Shown here piece after piece: positions 34,401-45,010 of a DNA stretch of 64,000 nt (within the stretch, counting starts at the first letter, position 1; each line of letters begins with the position of its first letter). The position numbers and the translations under genes are program-made. The stretch covers positions 4,767,574 through 4,831,573 of the forward strand of contig OU452229.1 in NCBI GenBank assembly GCA_911728455.2. Reading direction: 5' to 3'. The notes under the pieces were generated by a model that made no database searches, was not told the DNA's origin, and saw only the letters and a list, made by a program, of their open reading frames with translations. Source of the stretch: Marthasterias glacialis (lineage: Eukaryota; Echinodermata; Asteroidea; Forcipulatida; Asteriidae).

Positions 34401-36886
34401 GGAATGAGTTCGTCTCCTGTTGTCTGTGGGAGCCGATCGGTGAAGCTGATTTGCTGTTTAACACCGGACTCCCATACGTGGATGAGTTGCCTACGATCCC
34501 ATTCATAGGTTTTGTGTAGGGCGTCTTCCCAGCAGCTGTTGGTGTGCTGGATGCCGTTGGAGGCAGTGGAAGCCCAGACATGGGAGATACACAGTTCTGG
34601 AGCGATTTCTTCAGCCTTGCTGTCTGCCGGTCGACGTTGCTCAGCAGGGACGACAGATTTGATGGGGACATGTCCTGGGATCCGCCTAGCCGTGCAATCT
34701 TTGCTTCGATTGGAGAAAGCTTCCGATTGGTTTTAGTTGACGTCATGACGCGTACTTTCAGAAGTTCCTCTGTTGAGGACGGCTCGCCCAAGACGGCAAC
34801 GCCTTTACTGGCCCGTGTCTGGCGATAAATGTCACTCTGTTGTCTGATGCGATATTCTAAATCCGATACCTGAGCTTGAAGCCATGTCCAGCGATTGGCG
34901 ATAGAAGCTCTCTCCACTGCCCATTTCCATACAGCTCGTCTATGCCTGCAAATATGAACAAAACAATCACTTAGTGGAAGTAGAAAAAATTACTCGTCTA
35001 CTTTAAAAGTTGGAATACAGAAAAATTATTACAAAAAGTGGCGACATCTTCCTTTTGAAAAACAATTAAAACTTGCGACTGTAAACAAATTAAAACTCTT
35101 GAAAAAAATGGGTAGCGGTCTCCTCTTGTAGGGATTAAGCCCCCCAATCTTCAAAGGTGTTACATTTTCACAGATTCTCTCTGCATCAGCACAAATGGAA
35201 AAAACAAAAAGTTTGGACACGTGTGCTTGTCTTTTTTTCCTCCTTTTGATTGAATGTTCAAGTCTTTCAAGGAATAAGAAGAAAACAATGCTGACAATTC
35301 ACAGGCCCGCATCTTACTAGTTGGTCGATTTTTTTTTTCACCAAAGGCAATTTTGTAAAAAAAATATATTTATAGTTACCCAAAATATATTCATGACTTT
35401 TTCCAAATAAAAATATTTTGTATTTGTTTGACACTTCTGTGCCTCTCGAGTGGAATGATTGCACAAATTCCTCAAGTTCAAAATCAGAGTTGTATTATGA
35501 TTCCCACTTGTGTTACATAATCTGAAGAAACCAGGCTTTCCGCCTGAGCAAATGAAGAGCAACCACTTACAATGGTATTTTATGCTTTTGTCGAGTTTGT
35601 GCGTAAGATGGGAGAGTATCATCCCCCTCATCACAGCTCTCTCCTCCAGAGCTGCTCTCCGTTTCATCATCGTCCATCCAACTCTCCACATGATTCAATT
35701 TAGATTGGAGCTGTCTGGCTGCCGTCTTCACTGCAGTGTTTCCTGATACATCAACGTCTGTCGGTCTCGTCGGCAAAAGCTTCCGCTTATGGTTACAAGT
35801 TCGAGGGAGGTGGCTGTCCCCGATGGTGGTATCTAGGTCTGTGCTACCAGCCGGCTCCTTCTGTGATGCAGACGCAGCATTAACATCTGCTAGATTTGAT
35901 GACGACGAAAAGTTCCGTTTACACTCTGGACAACCTTCCGCATCAGCCTCCGCTGCCTTTTCTTCTAGATTCTTGTGCTGCTCTTGGACAAAGCTTTGGA
36001 TCTGCCGCTGACTGTGGGTGCTGATTTGATTTGCCTGCAATCTTCTGAGTTTTTGAACGAGCTGTCTTGCCCGCTGTGCTAATTGTGAGCTCTGATCGAT
36101 GGCGTATTGTATTTGGTCTGGTGCAAAGAGTTTAGGTGATGATGAATCACTGGTTACTGCATCTACTTGCAGCATTTGTCCTAGACTACTAACTTTTCCA
36201 TAGTTTACAATCATATCCCGATCAGCAACATTGTCCGTTCTATCAAAAGAGTGGATCTTAATTTCACCACCCAGCGTATCATCTTCGGCTTCTGAAGAGT
36301 CTGCAGTGGCCGTGGAACTACTACCTGTCGCATCAGTTTTATTCGCTAACGAGAGAGATGACGTTTCTGGAGGCATGGTGGTAGCTACATGGGCACTTGT
36401 CTGACAAGGTTGCTGCTTATCATTTGCTCCAGAGACAGTTGAATGACTCATTTTTTTAATGTTGTTCACCACGGCCTCTCCCCCGTTGTTCAGCCTAGGA
36501 CCCCTGGCTGACAGGGGGTAGGTGCCAGTTCCCACTGCCTTTCCTCTCTCCAACTTCCCAAGAAGTTTAGAGTTCGCAGGAGTTCTACCTCTCTGTGAGT
36601 TTGTTTTGAAAAGCCTGACCTTTGACCTGTGGTTATTGAACCCTGATTTATTCTGGCTACCTGGCTTCGACAATGGGTCCCGCTCAAACCCCGAGTCCTG
36701 GATGGCTTGATCAGAGTCAATGTGCGTGTGATTGGAATTTGAGTGACCGTTGGGTAACCCTGGGCTAGTCGGATCGCTTGGAGTAGCTTCGAAGCCAGCT
36801 TGTCCAGGATCCGCAGGAGAGACCGGCAACTTGAAACTAGAAGGATGGGCAGAAGCATCGGTCAATGCTGGAGCCATCGCAGCCAT
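24735..36886 (-). CDS. KANSL1: KAT8 regulatory NSL complex subunit 1 (KANSL1), 1225 aa
   Basis: Scaffold subunit of the nuclear NSL complex, which carries the MOF/KAT8 histone H4 acetyltransferase. Seven coding exons (36886-35571, 34945-34110, 32276-32186, 30951-30803, 29069-28905, 27018-26651, 25487-24735) total 3678 bases, exactly 1226 codons including the stop, and every junction keeps phase. The start [10 protein letters not shown] matches the vertebrate N-terminus. Residues about 440-480 hold the conserved [18 protein letters not shown] segment; residues 633-640 are CARTRPVW, the WDR5-binding motif; a Cys cluster ([15 protein letters not shown]) follows. The PEHE domain runs from about residue 900 ([11 protein letters not shown]...[10 protein letters not shown]) into the last exon. 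Human KANSL1 is about 1105 residues, so this is slightly longer. An upstream ATG 24 codons earlier is in frame but lies before the conserved start. Confidence 0.95.
25488..26650 (-). other. KANSL1 intron 6
   Basis: Donor GTAGCTTCC below 26651 and acceptor TGTAG at 25488. AT-rich; I see no gene or clear mobile element inside it. Confidence 0.7.
26651..27018 (-). CDS. KANSL1: KANSL1 exon 6, PEHE domain
   Basis: Acceptor CTTTCACACAG and donor TTCAG/GTAGCT. It enters in phase 1 and leaves in phase 0. It encodes [20 protein letters not shown], a Ser-rich linker, then the PEHE core with [20 protein letters not shown] and [10 protein letters not shown], ending at LQEQQLIQ. In the known complex the PEHE domain of KANSL1 binds MOF. 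Confidence 0.93.
27019..28904 (-). other. KANSL1 intron 5, with repeat debris
   Basis: Contains CA microsatellites (about 27100-27120 and 27296-27322), a diverged fragment of the piggyBac-like element (about 27575-27700, blocks like CCAGACCTTTGCTCTTTTGT) and a G homopolymer near 28217. No exon-like signal noticed. Confidence 0.55.
28905..29069 (-). CDS. KANSL1: KANSL1 exon 5
   Basis: Acceptor AATTTTCCTGAAG and donor CATAG/GTAAGT. It encodes a basic segment: [20 protein letters not shown], a [19 protein letters not shown] part and [12 protein letters not shown] second AG nine bases inside would also keep the frame, so the acceptor could shift by three codons. Confidence 0.85.
29453..30035. 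mobile_element. piggyBac-like non-autonomous element, 583 bp, in a KANSL1 intron
   Basis: Starts CCAGTTGATGCCGG and ends CCGGCGAGAACTGG, followed by TTAA (30036-30039); on the left the four bases are TAAA, one change from TTAA. The right half matches 55007-55409 and 57411-57744, including GTGAATTTGACATTTTCTCG and GGTTTCTTTG. The CCA/TGG ends at TTAA point to a piggyBac-type element mobilised in trans. Confidence 0.65.
30117..30260 (-). mobile_element. tRNA-derived SINE
   Basis: On the minus strand: TTGGCTTCTGACTGGCACCC, then ATTGACAAAATGGGGAGACT, then a tRNA-like region GGGCTGGATAGCTCAGTTGG (A box) ... GCTGGTTCAAATCCTGCTCC (B box), then an AATTTGTCTTTGTTCACCCC tail. The A-B box spacing fits a pol III promoter. 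It is not a functional tRNA, because the anticodon stem does not fold convincingly. Confidence 0.75.
30803..30951 (-). CDS. KANSL1: KANSL1 exon 4
   Basis: Acceptor CTTAACAG and donor CTCAGA/GTAAGT. It enters in phase 2 and leaves in phase 1. Very basic: [20 protein letters not shown] and [20 protein letters not shown], then [10 protein letters not shown]. Probably a disordered nuclear-localisation or DNA-contact segment (inference). Confidence 0.88.
30952..32185 (-). other. KANSL1 intron 3
   Basis: No gene seen. A half-site of the CAATGGGAGAC MITE end (CGTCTCCCATTG) lies near 31149-31160 without a partner arm. Confidence 0.6.
32186..32276 (-). CDS. KANSL1: KANSL1 exon 3
   Basis: A 91-bp exon, acceptor CTTCTTGTAG and donor GAAAAA/GTAAGT. 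It encodes [20 protein letters not shown] then [10 protein letters not shown], matching the vertebrate segment after the HPVLAFP motif. Too short for simple ORF calling, but its phase (1 in, 2 out) is exactly what exons 2 and 4 need. Confidence 0.9.
32527..33012. repeat. Diverged GGGCCC/CTGCTTA-type repeat region in KANSL1 intron 2
   Basis: GGCCCAACATCATAAAGACT followed by GTAAGCAGA on the left and an inverted GTAAACAGCATTTCTTAAAC followed by TGGCCCC on the right. Several CTGCTTAC/GTAAGCAG pairs lie between. Probably an old or composite member of the family at 19890-20101. Confidence 0.4.
33587..33755. mobile_element. Inverted-repeat element, 169 bp, in KANSL1 intron 2
   Basis: The left end CAGGCCTCGATCTTAAG is inverted at the right as TTAAGATCAAGGCCTG. 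The interior has repeated GGGCATG.TGGCC.AC blocks. A CAGGCCTCGAAAT start near 23014 may be a relative. Confidence 0.55.
34110..34945 (-). CDS. KANSL1: KANSL1 exon 2, WDR5-binding region
   Basis: Acceptor CATATTTGCAG and donor CACAAG/GTAAAT. It begins [20 protein letters not shown] and [16 protein letters not shown], the best conserved stretch of the family. At 34365-34342 it has CARTRPVW, equivalent to the Arg-containing motif that fills the WDR5 central pocket in human KANSL1. A Cys cluster and [18 protein letters not shown] close the exon. Confidence 0.93.
34342..34365 (-). other. KANSL1: WDR5-binding motif in KANSL1 (residues 633-640)
   Basis: The eight residues CARTRPVW align with the ARTRPV motif of vertebrate KANSL1, whose first Arg inserts into the WDR5 pocket. 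Here that Arg is residue 635. Its conservation implies that NSL assembly through WDR5 is retained. Confidence 0.85.
35571..36886 (-). CDS. KANSL1: KANSL1 exon 1 (first coding exon)
   Basis: The start ATG at 36886-36884 gives [10 protein letters not shown]. The 438 complete codons are Ser/Thr/Asn-rich and mostly disordered, with a helical segment ([20 protein letters not shown]) like the vertebrate 'RARRLQKRLQVVQA' stretch, an acidic [20 protein letters not shown] patch and [13 protein letters not shown] before the donor ATT/GTAAGTGG. The exon continues upstream as 5'UTR; acceptors near 36911-36935 are ambiguous. Confidence 0.92.
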
Positions 36887-36939
36887 GCAGCATAGCCTGG
36901 GGATGGCTGTCACACCACCAAGGCATGGAGACTTTACAT

Positions 36940-38660
36940 GTAGAGGGGAAAAAATCAAAAGAAAATATTAATTGATGCTGTGCCAAATCATCAAGCAAAG
37001 AAAAAAAAAAAAAAAATTATTTCAAAGATCAATGGAGTTTATTTGCTTGGAGTCTTTACTGAAAAAAGAAAAACACAAGAGAATCTTTGGACTAAAATTT
37101 CTAATACAAGTCTGCCTTATTCTACTGTCATTTCTTCTGGGGGAGAAAAAATGAAGACAAAGTTTTTCTGACACCTAATGAAATTGTCACCTATTTGTTT
37201 AACGCACACACAAAACATGTAAACAAAAATTGGTTACAATATAAATGTTAGAATTTCCTGTGATTATTTGTCTTCCCCTCAAAAGTAATGTTTTGCGATC
37301 TACTTCTCCAGAACCTTAGATGGAATACTTGGTACACCTTTCTGAATGAAGCCCAATTTGAACAAATGGGCTCCCACCAATTTGATAATTTTTTACATTT
37401 TTTATACTAGAATTACAGCAGTTTTGTGACACACAAAATGTCCAAAACATGGGATTCATGATAATGGAACACTATATGACAAATGTAAAAAAAATAATAA
37501 TAAATTGTAAATATAAAATTACAGTATTTAACAGATGATAAACAACATTCCTATTTCAAAACGTTATCCATTTACTGATAACACTTCAAGTGGCAAGCGA
37601 CATTTAAAGTTGGCCTGTTGCCAACATTAGGCTTTAAAATACTCAACAATATGTTCATAGGCAAAGTACAATACCTGTGAACTGAACAAATTTCTCAAAA
37701 ACAGTTTTTTCTTTCAGACACAAGAGGTTTACTCTTTGCATAAATTGATGTCTGGAAAGCATGGCAGACATCATTAGTAAACTAGAAATGTCAAAATCAT
37801 TGGCACCGAGACACAATTAAAAGAAATAAATTTAAAAACGTTTAATGAACTTAAGCATGTTAAGTCGCAGTCAAACTCATACTATTACTAGTCATAACTG
37901 ATTTGTTTGTGATTGTCAATACAATACGTTTGTATTAACTTTAAAGCAATATCATGGATGAAGTGAAAAATCGGTTTTCACAAGGTAAGCTAAAACCATG
38001 AATATATTGAATCAAAGTCCAATTTTTTAAGATCAAAGATAAAAAATGTGCGCACACACAACATCATAATGTTACCCCCAAAAAAATCACTAAAAAAACT
38101 AAACTCTTTAAAATATTTATTTGGTTTTGTCTTCGAACTTCTTGCCAAAAATTGGGCCAGGGCCTATATCCCACAGATTTTACTTCCATGAGTCAGCCAT
38201 TCAGACAAGAAAATCTTCTACAAAATCCAATGATACAACATTAATGATGTTGCACCAATAATAATGAGTAATATTAATGTGACCTAGAATAGATTGTACG
38301 TGTAGCCTAGTTCGAGTTGAGCTCTCTGGCCTTGATGGTCAGCTTGTTGTCTGTTGTTTATTTATAAAAAGAGCTGGGCCATTTCTTTCTACTCTTTGTG
38401 CCTTCTTCACATTTTTTCCAAAGTTCTGACTGGCATTGCCTTGTTTAGTGTTGTAGTTTTTGCACTGGACTTTCCAGCCTATTGGCGAAATGGTCACATT
38501 CATAACCGATACGTCACTTCATAAACATCATAAAACACCGAAACTGGCCAGTGTTGTGAATGTGTGTAATTCATGCACGTGACATACACAACTTCCTGAG
38601 CATTTTTCCCGCGTAAACCCGTCATTTAATGAGAACATTTGGATGTTGATAATTACGGAG
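36940..38660 (-). other. KANSL1 5'UTR intron (probable)
   Basis: AT-rich, no coding signal. It separates the first coding exon from the GC-richer presumed promoter and 5' exon near 38.7-39.0 kb. The exact splice sites are not resolved. Confidence 0.5.
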
Positions 38661-39060
38661 ATATATTCCTTTCTTCAGAAACAGACCTTTCGAAGGCAAA
38701 TGAGTCGAATGCCGAGGCTTGAGGTTCCGGAAATTTCACTGGAAACACAGAGAAGTTTGCACCGTTCGTCGTGATCATCGCAAAACCGCAGAAGCGAAGA
38801 ATTACCACGTGACCAGGGGTAGGCCACGTTCCTTCTGCAAACACGTCTCGCCAAACCCGGAATCGTGGAACCACCCTTAAATTTGTCGACTTTGCTGACC
38901 TTTTTTCGAGAATTTTCCTCCTCCGAATACAAATGTAGGAAGAAATGAGGGTAACCCTCGCCTCTCAGAATGTACAGACGGCAATTCCGTGTTGAATTGC
39001 GCCGAGACCTGGCAGCAAATTAGAGCGAAAGGCTTGGCTAAAATGGCGGCTCTTTTCTTC
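38660..39060 (-). promoter_or_regulatory. KANSL1: Probable KANSL1 promoter and 5' untranslated exon
   Basis: A locally GC- and CpG-richer island in AT-rich DNA, about 2 kb upstream of the KANSL1 start. A possible donor (CACGTG/GTAATT on the minus strand) lies at 38815. The motif AAAATGGCGGC at 39040-39050 resembles the YY1 site common at TATA-less housekeeping promoters. No TATA box is evident. Assignment rests on position and composition. Confidence 0.45.
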
Positions 39061-42000
39061 ATTGATCTATCGTTGATTGAACGTAATGCATGGTACTGTG
39101 TTTTACATGCAAATCGTCCTATTCTACCCTGTACTTTACCACGTACGTACGTACATAGGCACAACGTCACAGATAAACACACACAAAAATGCATACTTCA
39201 TTTACATGCATGGCGGGTAGGTTGCGTCAATTGATAGACCCCCTCTCGGCGCTATTTCCTTATTGGTCAGTTTCTGCAACAACGCTCTTGGATTTAGTGT
39301 ACGTGCGGTACACGCAATTGCACAAATTTAGCATTTTAAAATATATCACCGGTGAATAAAGAATTTTGCAAATTATCAATCAAAATTTAAAGAAACAAAT
39401 TATTCAATAAACTATTAATTTGATGAAATATCTTTCTTAATAAGATTGGCATTTTTTTCTTTGCATTCTTTACAGGGGGAGCCGACAATAAAAAGAATGT
39501 CTGTGTGCGCAGACAAAATAGACCTTATGCCCATCACCAACTATCTGTACGATACATGTAATGTACACATACGACAACCGGATCTGTAATTTTACGAGAG
39601 GAAGGCTGTCGACCATGGAATGAAAGTATAATGATTGGTTAAAATAATAGTCTTTGGCGAAACAAGGCAAAGAATAGGCAGATTGTAAACCCAAATAACT
39701 ATCTTTTTTTCAATAAGTTAAGATAAAATCGTATTAACAAAAACATCGGAAGGGTATTATAGGCCTAGGCCGACACTATACTTGTTCAAAAAGGCAAGGT
39801 CGTACAGATTGGCACTGGTTCAAGAAAACCGCGGTGTCATACCCATAGCTGAGGTAGAATTAGGACTAGGCTACCTGCATTTCGGCAACCACCGGCAAAA
39901 ACAAATCATTGGTCTTTTTAAAACGGTTTAACATACATTATGGTTGAAATAAAAAGGAAAAGAAAAAAAAGAATAGGACAAATATTGAATAAAATGTTAA
40001 CTTTTTCAAAAAGCTAATAATGTGGAAACTTGTGGGCAAAGATCCCATGATTGACCGATGTGGAGCTCCGATCGCCCAAACGCCTTTAGACATAACTGCC
40101 CGTGTATTTGAGACATCACTTTTACACCCATCCACGTCCACGAAGATGAAAGTCTCAATATAAATTTAAAAAAAAATACAAATATTTTGATGTTTGTTAT
40201 AGTGATGCGATTTTATCGTTAAATTTCATGGAAAACCCATCCAAGTTTTGTCACCCGCTTGAGTCGGCGGGTGCGGTTCGTAGTGCTTGCCCGTCACTGA
40301 GTAGAATGCGAACAATGTGTTTTTGATCTTCTCGGCTTTGGGATTGTACTTTGCGCAATGATAATGTTTACCCTTGCATACGTCGATTAAGACAAAACAT
40401 TAAGACATTGGGCCCACCGCCGTCAGTGATGACTCCGTGATCTGCTAGAGAAGTTGCCCGGGCGCTCACAGCAGCCGTGCCTTTGACATTAAGAGGCATT
40501 TGAAAGGTCAGACTTTTTTTACGGGCCTTGCCTCTTGGTCAACGACAGTATTATTTTATGGTGCTTAAAGTATAGTGCCAAGATGGTTTGCACTAAAGTT
40601 TAGGACTTTGACATTTTGTCAATAATAAAACAAGGACTGTACGGTCCATTGGGGCCGACTCACTGAAGTCCCCTACACGTTAGTGTACATGTCCCAGTGG
40701 CCGCGTAGCCAGCACTTCTCTTTGGGGTTTTTTTTCAGGGGCGAGCGGGGAACAGACATAATATTGTAGAGGGGGCAATTTCAGTTGAGACTCCAAGTAG
40801 GCTACAAGATACGGCGGGCATCCACCCCTGTTTGAAGAATTTGCAAATGTTATACACCCCTGTAACTTGAAAATAATGTGCCCGTTGGCTTCTTAAAAAA
40901 TAGTAATAACATTTGTCACCCCACATCCCCAAAAATAAAAAATACTAAAGACAATAAATAAATAAAAAATAGAAATACTACTTCTAATAATAATGTAATA
41001 CTAAGATAAACATAATTGTTATGATTATAGCAAATTTGATTTCACGGTGTCCATCACAGACGGCTGACCGCCGGGCAGGCGGGAGGAGGGGGGGGGGGCA
41101 AGCGGGGAGGGTCGAATACCCCCCCCCCCCGCCTAAACCTGACACTGATTCAAGTATGTATTGAGGAAGGAGCTGGTATACATGTTGTACTGCTGCCCAA
41201 AAACCGCAGGTTAGAGGCACGCAGTCGAAACTATCAAAACCACCACAACATACGCGGATCATCATGCCATTCAAGTTTGAACAGTATATTTATTAAATTT
41301 GTTTGTTTAAGTGGTTTTAATAAACTATACATTACTGGCGACCGCGACACATGAGATACTGTTTTATCATCATCGGCCTAAACGATTTTTAATATCAAAT
41401 GCATAAAATTATAACCCCATTACAAACAGTCATGCTCTGGTGCTACTATATAAAGCCACGCCCAAAATGCTTTATTGTTGTTTTACTTTCGTTTCGTGCG
41501 TCACTCAATGGTTCGGAATATATTTCTCAATGAACCGTTGTTTCCTAATCTATGATAGGCCTATTGGAAATACTGAAGCGACTAAACTACATGGATTTCT
41601 GTTTCAGTCCATCCAGCCACACAATTTTTCTCTCTCTTTTCTTTTTTCTTTCCCTTTTTTCCCTTTCAACTGGGTACTTTATTACGTGGGCCTGAAACAA
41701 ATTGTGCTTCCGAGTTTCAAATCAGTTTCTCTCACCGCATTTAATTTACGATAGTAATTCCCAGCATAGATTGTTTGTCGTTTTGTCGTCGATTCCCGGC
41801 ACTGGGAAAAACACAAGAAGGCATGCAAAGAATATCAATTATAATCCACGCGAAGTGTCCTCATTAATAATGCAAACTCAGAAGTCTAGTCATTCGGAAT
41901 ATAATTGAATCCTATAAACTGAACGACCTATCACACACAAATTAATATGTGACGGGAGCACACAGTGACGTAGCTATAGAAGTGGCCATTGGCCAAAACC

Positions 42001-44859
42001 AAACGCGTCACAATTGTTATTACGTAACTACCGTGGACTCAGAAGAAACGTAATTGAAAGGCGATATTTCACAGGGCTAGGCTGCTTACCAGAATTCTGT
42101 GCTTACAATGCCATCTAAGCGCGTGATTCCATGGGTCGTAAGCACAAATGGTTCCGCAGTAACATAATGCTATTTAATAGGGCCCATTATGGATGAACAT
42201 ACACATACTCAGTGGCAAAATATGACAATGATTTCACTTAGTTCACGGTGACCTCTAGCAGACCACCGATAAATAATGAGTCCGTGAAGGTTGTTTATTA
42301 AAAACTTGACGAGTGAAATGATTTTCGCTGACATTTTCTTCACCATCTTCTCTTCACAGGTATCTTCAGGCCTATACGCGTTACAGTGCAAGTCACTTTT
42401 GAGGGTCCCTTGGTTATTACCAGAAAGATATAATTAGAATAATAATAATAAACTCTTCAAAAAACAATGAAGTATTACGAGGTCATTATAATTATAAGCC
42501 TAAAACTTTCCATGAAAAAACAACCCATCAAGAGTCTTGTCCAGGAGGCAGGATTGAGCTCAGATGAAAACCTCATAATATTAATATAGATTATAGATTA
42601 CATAAACATGGAAATTGCCAATACGTTCCCAATAAAAAAAACCAATGAAGCATGTTGAGGGGGCATTATAGTCCCTTTTTTGTTATAAATTTGTAAAGGT
42701 TTGCCCACCAAACAGTTTTGGTTGATTGACCAACCAACGGTCTGTTGGTCGGTATAGTGGTAGTAAAGCGTTCAGAGTTTGACCTTCGGAGTTCTGGAGG
42801 TCACATCGTACTTGCTGGCACCTTTACCCTATAATTGATTTTATCCATCTGAGTAATAAATCGATCTCGTTCTATTATACACACTGTATGATGCAATGCT
42901 AGAATGTGTGTCGGGATCAGAAAGGCGTATAGGTCCCGCCATGAATATTACGAAACTCCTGGCACACGAAGACGAAACTGATGAGTGATCACTGATCGTC
43001 GGATATTGCCCAATCGTTTTAAAAACAAATCCATGATTTTGTTTTTCTGTAAAAAATATTAAATGACAACAGTTCTGCGTCATTTATTATTTTTATGATT
43101 TTGTTAATGTGATTGATGTCTTTTAATTATTTCATAGTGTGCGATTGTAGTTTAACAGTTTCTATTTTAATTTAAGCCCCGATATACATTGTCTCAAATT
43201 TAGCACTTGGCTAAGTGCATTTTTTTTTTATAAACCAGTACACACAAAAAATAGTTTTAACATTTAAAGACTAGATGCACAAGGCCTATATATAGCCAAA
43301 ATAAAAGAAACACGTGTATATATGGCGACTGGGTTGCATCATTGAGGAAGAAATGTACGGGTTACTGGTTTCACTTGTATTTGGTCATAGGATGATTTGC
43401 CTATATTGTCAACCGAAATCACAGACTGGAGAGATGCGTTTTTAAAACGCGTTAAGCCAACTTTTTTTTACCTCTGTTTTGGCCGATTGCAGTATGTTCA
43501 GACAATAACAATAACCTGGAATTCTTTTTAAAATGTATTTATCAAGCCACACCGTGTCATCAAACCTTGCAAGTTTCTCATTGGAAGGCAACGGACGCAA
43601 TGGAATTATCGTTTTATTTGAAGTACATAGCAAAGATCTTTGCTCTATGTTTGGAGCGTGTATGCCCGGGGTTTCGTTCTCCAGTGAGTCTGAACTCGCC
43701 CAGTGCCCCCCCCCCCCAACTTTCGTCCGAGTGATGATCTTTGAGACCGAGAACTCTGTCGTACGGCGTGCATGTGACCGTGCGCATGTTACCCACGACC
43801 GTGCCACTTCCCCGTCACAACGTGGCTTTGTGACTCATAGATTACTCTGTGATGATGGGTAATTAATGTTAAACCTGGGAAGGCGGGGGGGGGGGACCTA
43901 GAACTTAAGCAAGGATTTCTGAAAACGTGTGTACCGGGGCCAGTCTAACGAGCCGTTAGAACGGTCTCTGATTTTAAAAGTAGTCTAGGCTTTGTACACC
44001 AGGTAGGAAGAAAAGTCCCACTAGAACTGTCACAATTTGTGGATCGGGATATTTTAATTTCTAGCCCATGGGGAAACTTTGTGATTTAAACATAGTGATT
44101 TCGAAGTGCGTATAGAAGTTCAAATTTAGTGGATGGAGTTCTCTTTACAGCATAATTATCTCTAAGCCAAGTCCATAAAGCAAATAATTTGCAGCACGAG
44201 ACTTTATATTAAAGATTTTTTTTCTTCATAAAACAAAGAATTTGAAAATTAAAATCCAGTCCCCAATCTGAATTCTCACAACACACAATATAGAGCTTTG
44301 GTAAAGCCCATGTTAAGAATCCATGTAAGCCGAACATTCTTCCTCCATGGAATGACAAACAAAATAGTGTGAATTAGGCCAAAGTTCTTCTGTTTGTCAA
44401 ATTCGTTTTCCGTTTTAAGTTTTTTTTAAACCGAACCGACAAACTGAAAGGAGAAGAAGAGGCCGTGAATTCAAAGATCGTGGAGGGCCGCAAGGCGCAA
44501 GATGGGCTACTCGGGCTGAAAAATGAAATAAGCTTGGTATAAGCAACTCTTTTGACGCAACAACAGACCACTGTTGCGTGAAACCCACGAAGCCGACTCG
44601 GAACAGAAGATTATGTTCGGAACTCAACTCACACCCGTATTGACCTACTGTACTGCGTGAATCCTTTTGCCTCTTCTGTCATCCTGTTTTCATTACGCTG
44701 ATGTTTTAACAAAGATCATGGTTTGAATGGCAAACATTCTTTTGCTCTAAAATGTCAATACACCGGGGCTATCGATTAAGCCACTCGGTCATGCGTAGGC
44801 CTATGGTGTGTAATTTCTTATGCAATCTCGATCAGGTCTTACATGAGCTATGATATGAG
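39061..44859. other. Intergenic, no gene recognised
   Basis: Nearly 5.8 kb between the KANSL1 promoter and the DIRS element. Short frames (41440-41754, 43533-43862 plus; 43442-43807 minus) have no domain similarity. Homopolymer G/C tracts occur near 41088-41130, 43705-43718 and 43885-43896. One GGGCCCA-type MITE lies at 42073-42185. A tRNA-like A-box string (GGTCGGTATAGTGGTAG) near 42749 lacks a convincing B box. Confidence 0.45.
42073..42185. mobile_element. MITE of the GGGCCCA group, diverged
   Basis: Starts AGGGCTAGGCTGCTTACC and ends GCTATTTAATAGGGCCCA. The centre, TTCTGTGCTTACAATGCC...GGGTCGTAAGCACAAATGG, is complementary. It shares layout with 54487-54596 and 21117-21249. Confidence 0.55.
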
Positions 44860-44940
44860 ATTCCACCTCGTCATCACCTCCACTTCGGACTTACATGGTA
44901 TAAAAGCCCCACCACGCCCAGTGCTCCCCAATACATTTTT
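44860..44940 (+). repeat. DIRS left inverted terminal repeat
   Basis: Outer part ATTCCACCTCGTCATCACCT...GGACTTACAT (44860-44895), matched in reverse by 49243-49280. Inner part from TAAAAGCCCCACCACGCCCA to ATACATTTTT, inverted perfectly at 49425-49478. A TATAAAAG box at about 44900 may serve as the promoter of the element. Confidence 0.9.
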
Positions 44941-45010
44941 CTGTGCCGGAGTGTGTACATCGAATTTCTATACTTCGTACAATTACGGGTATATGTTGGC
45001 ACTTTGCACC

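Noticed and set aside
42729..42830. Possible tRNA gene (GGTCGGTATAGTGGTAG)
   Set aside because: A-box-like string only; no proper B box, no cloverleaf.
44843..45010. N-terminal extension of DIRS ORF1
   Set aside because: The extra codons lie in or next to the terminal repeat and before the likely transcription start; Met at 45011 is a better start.
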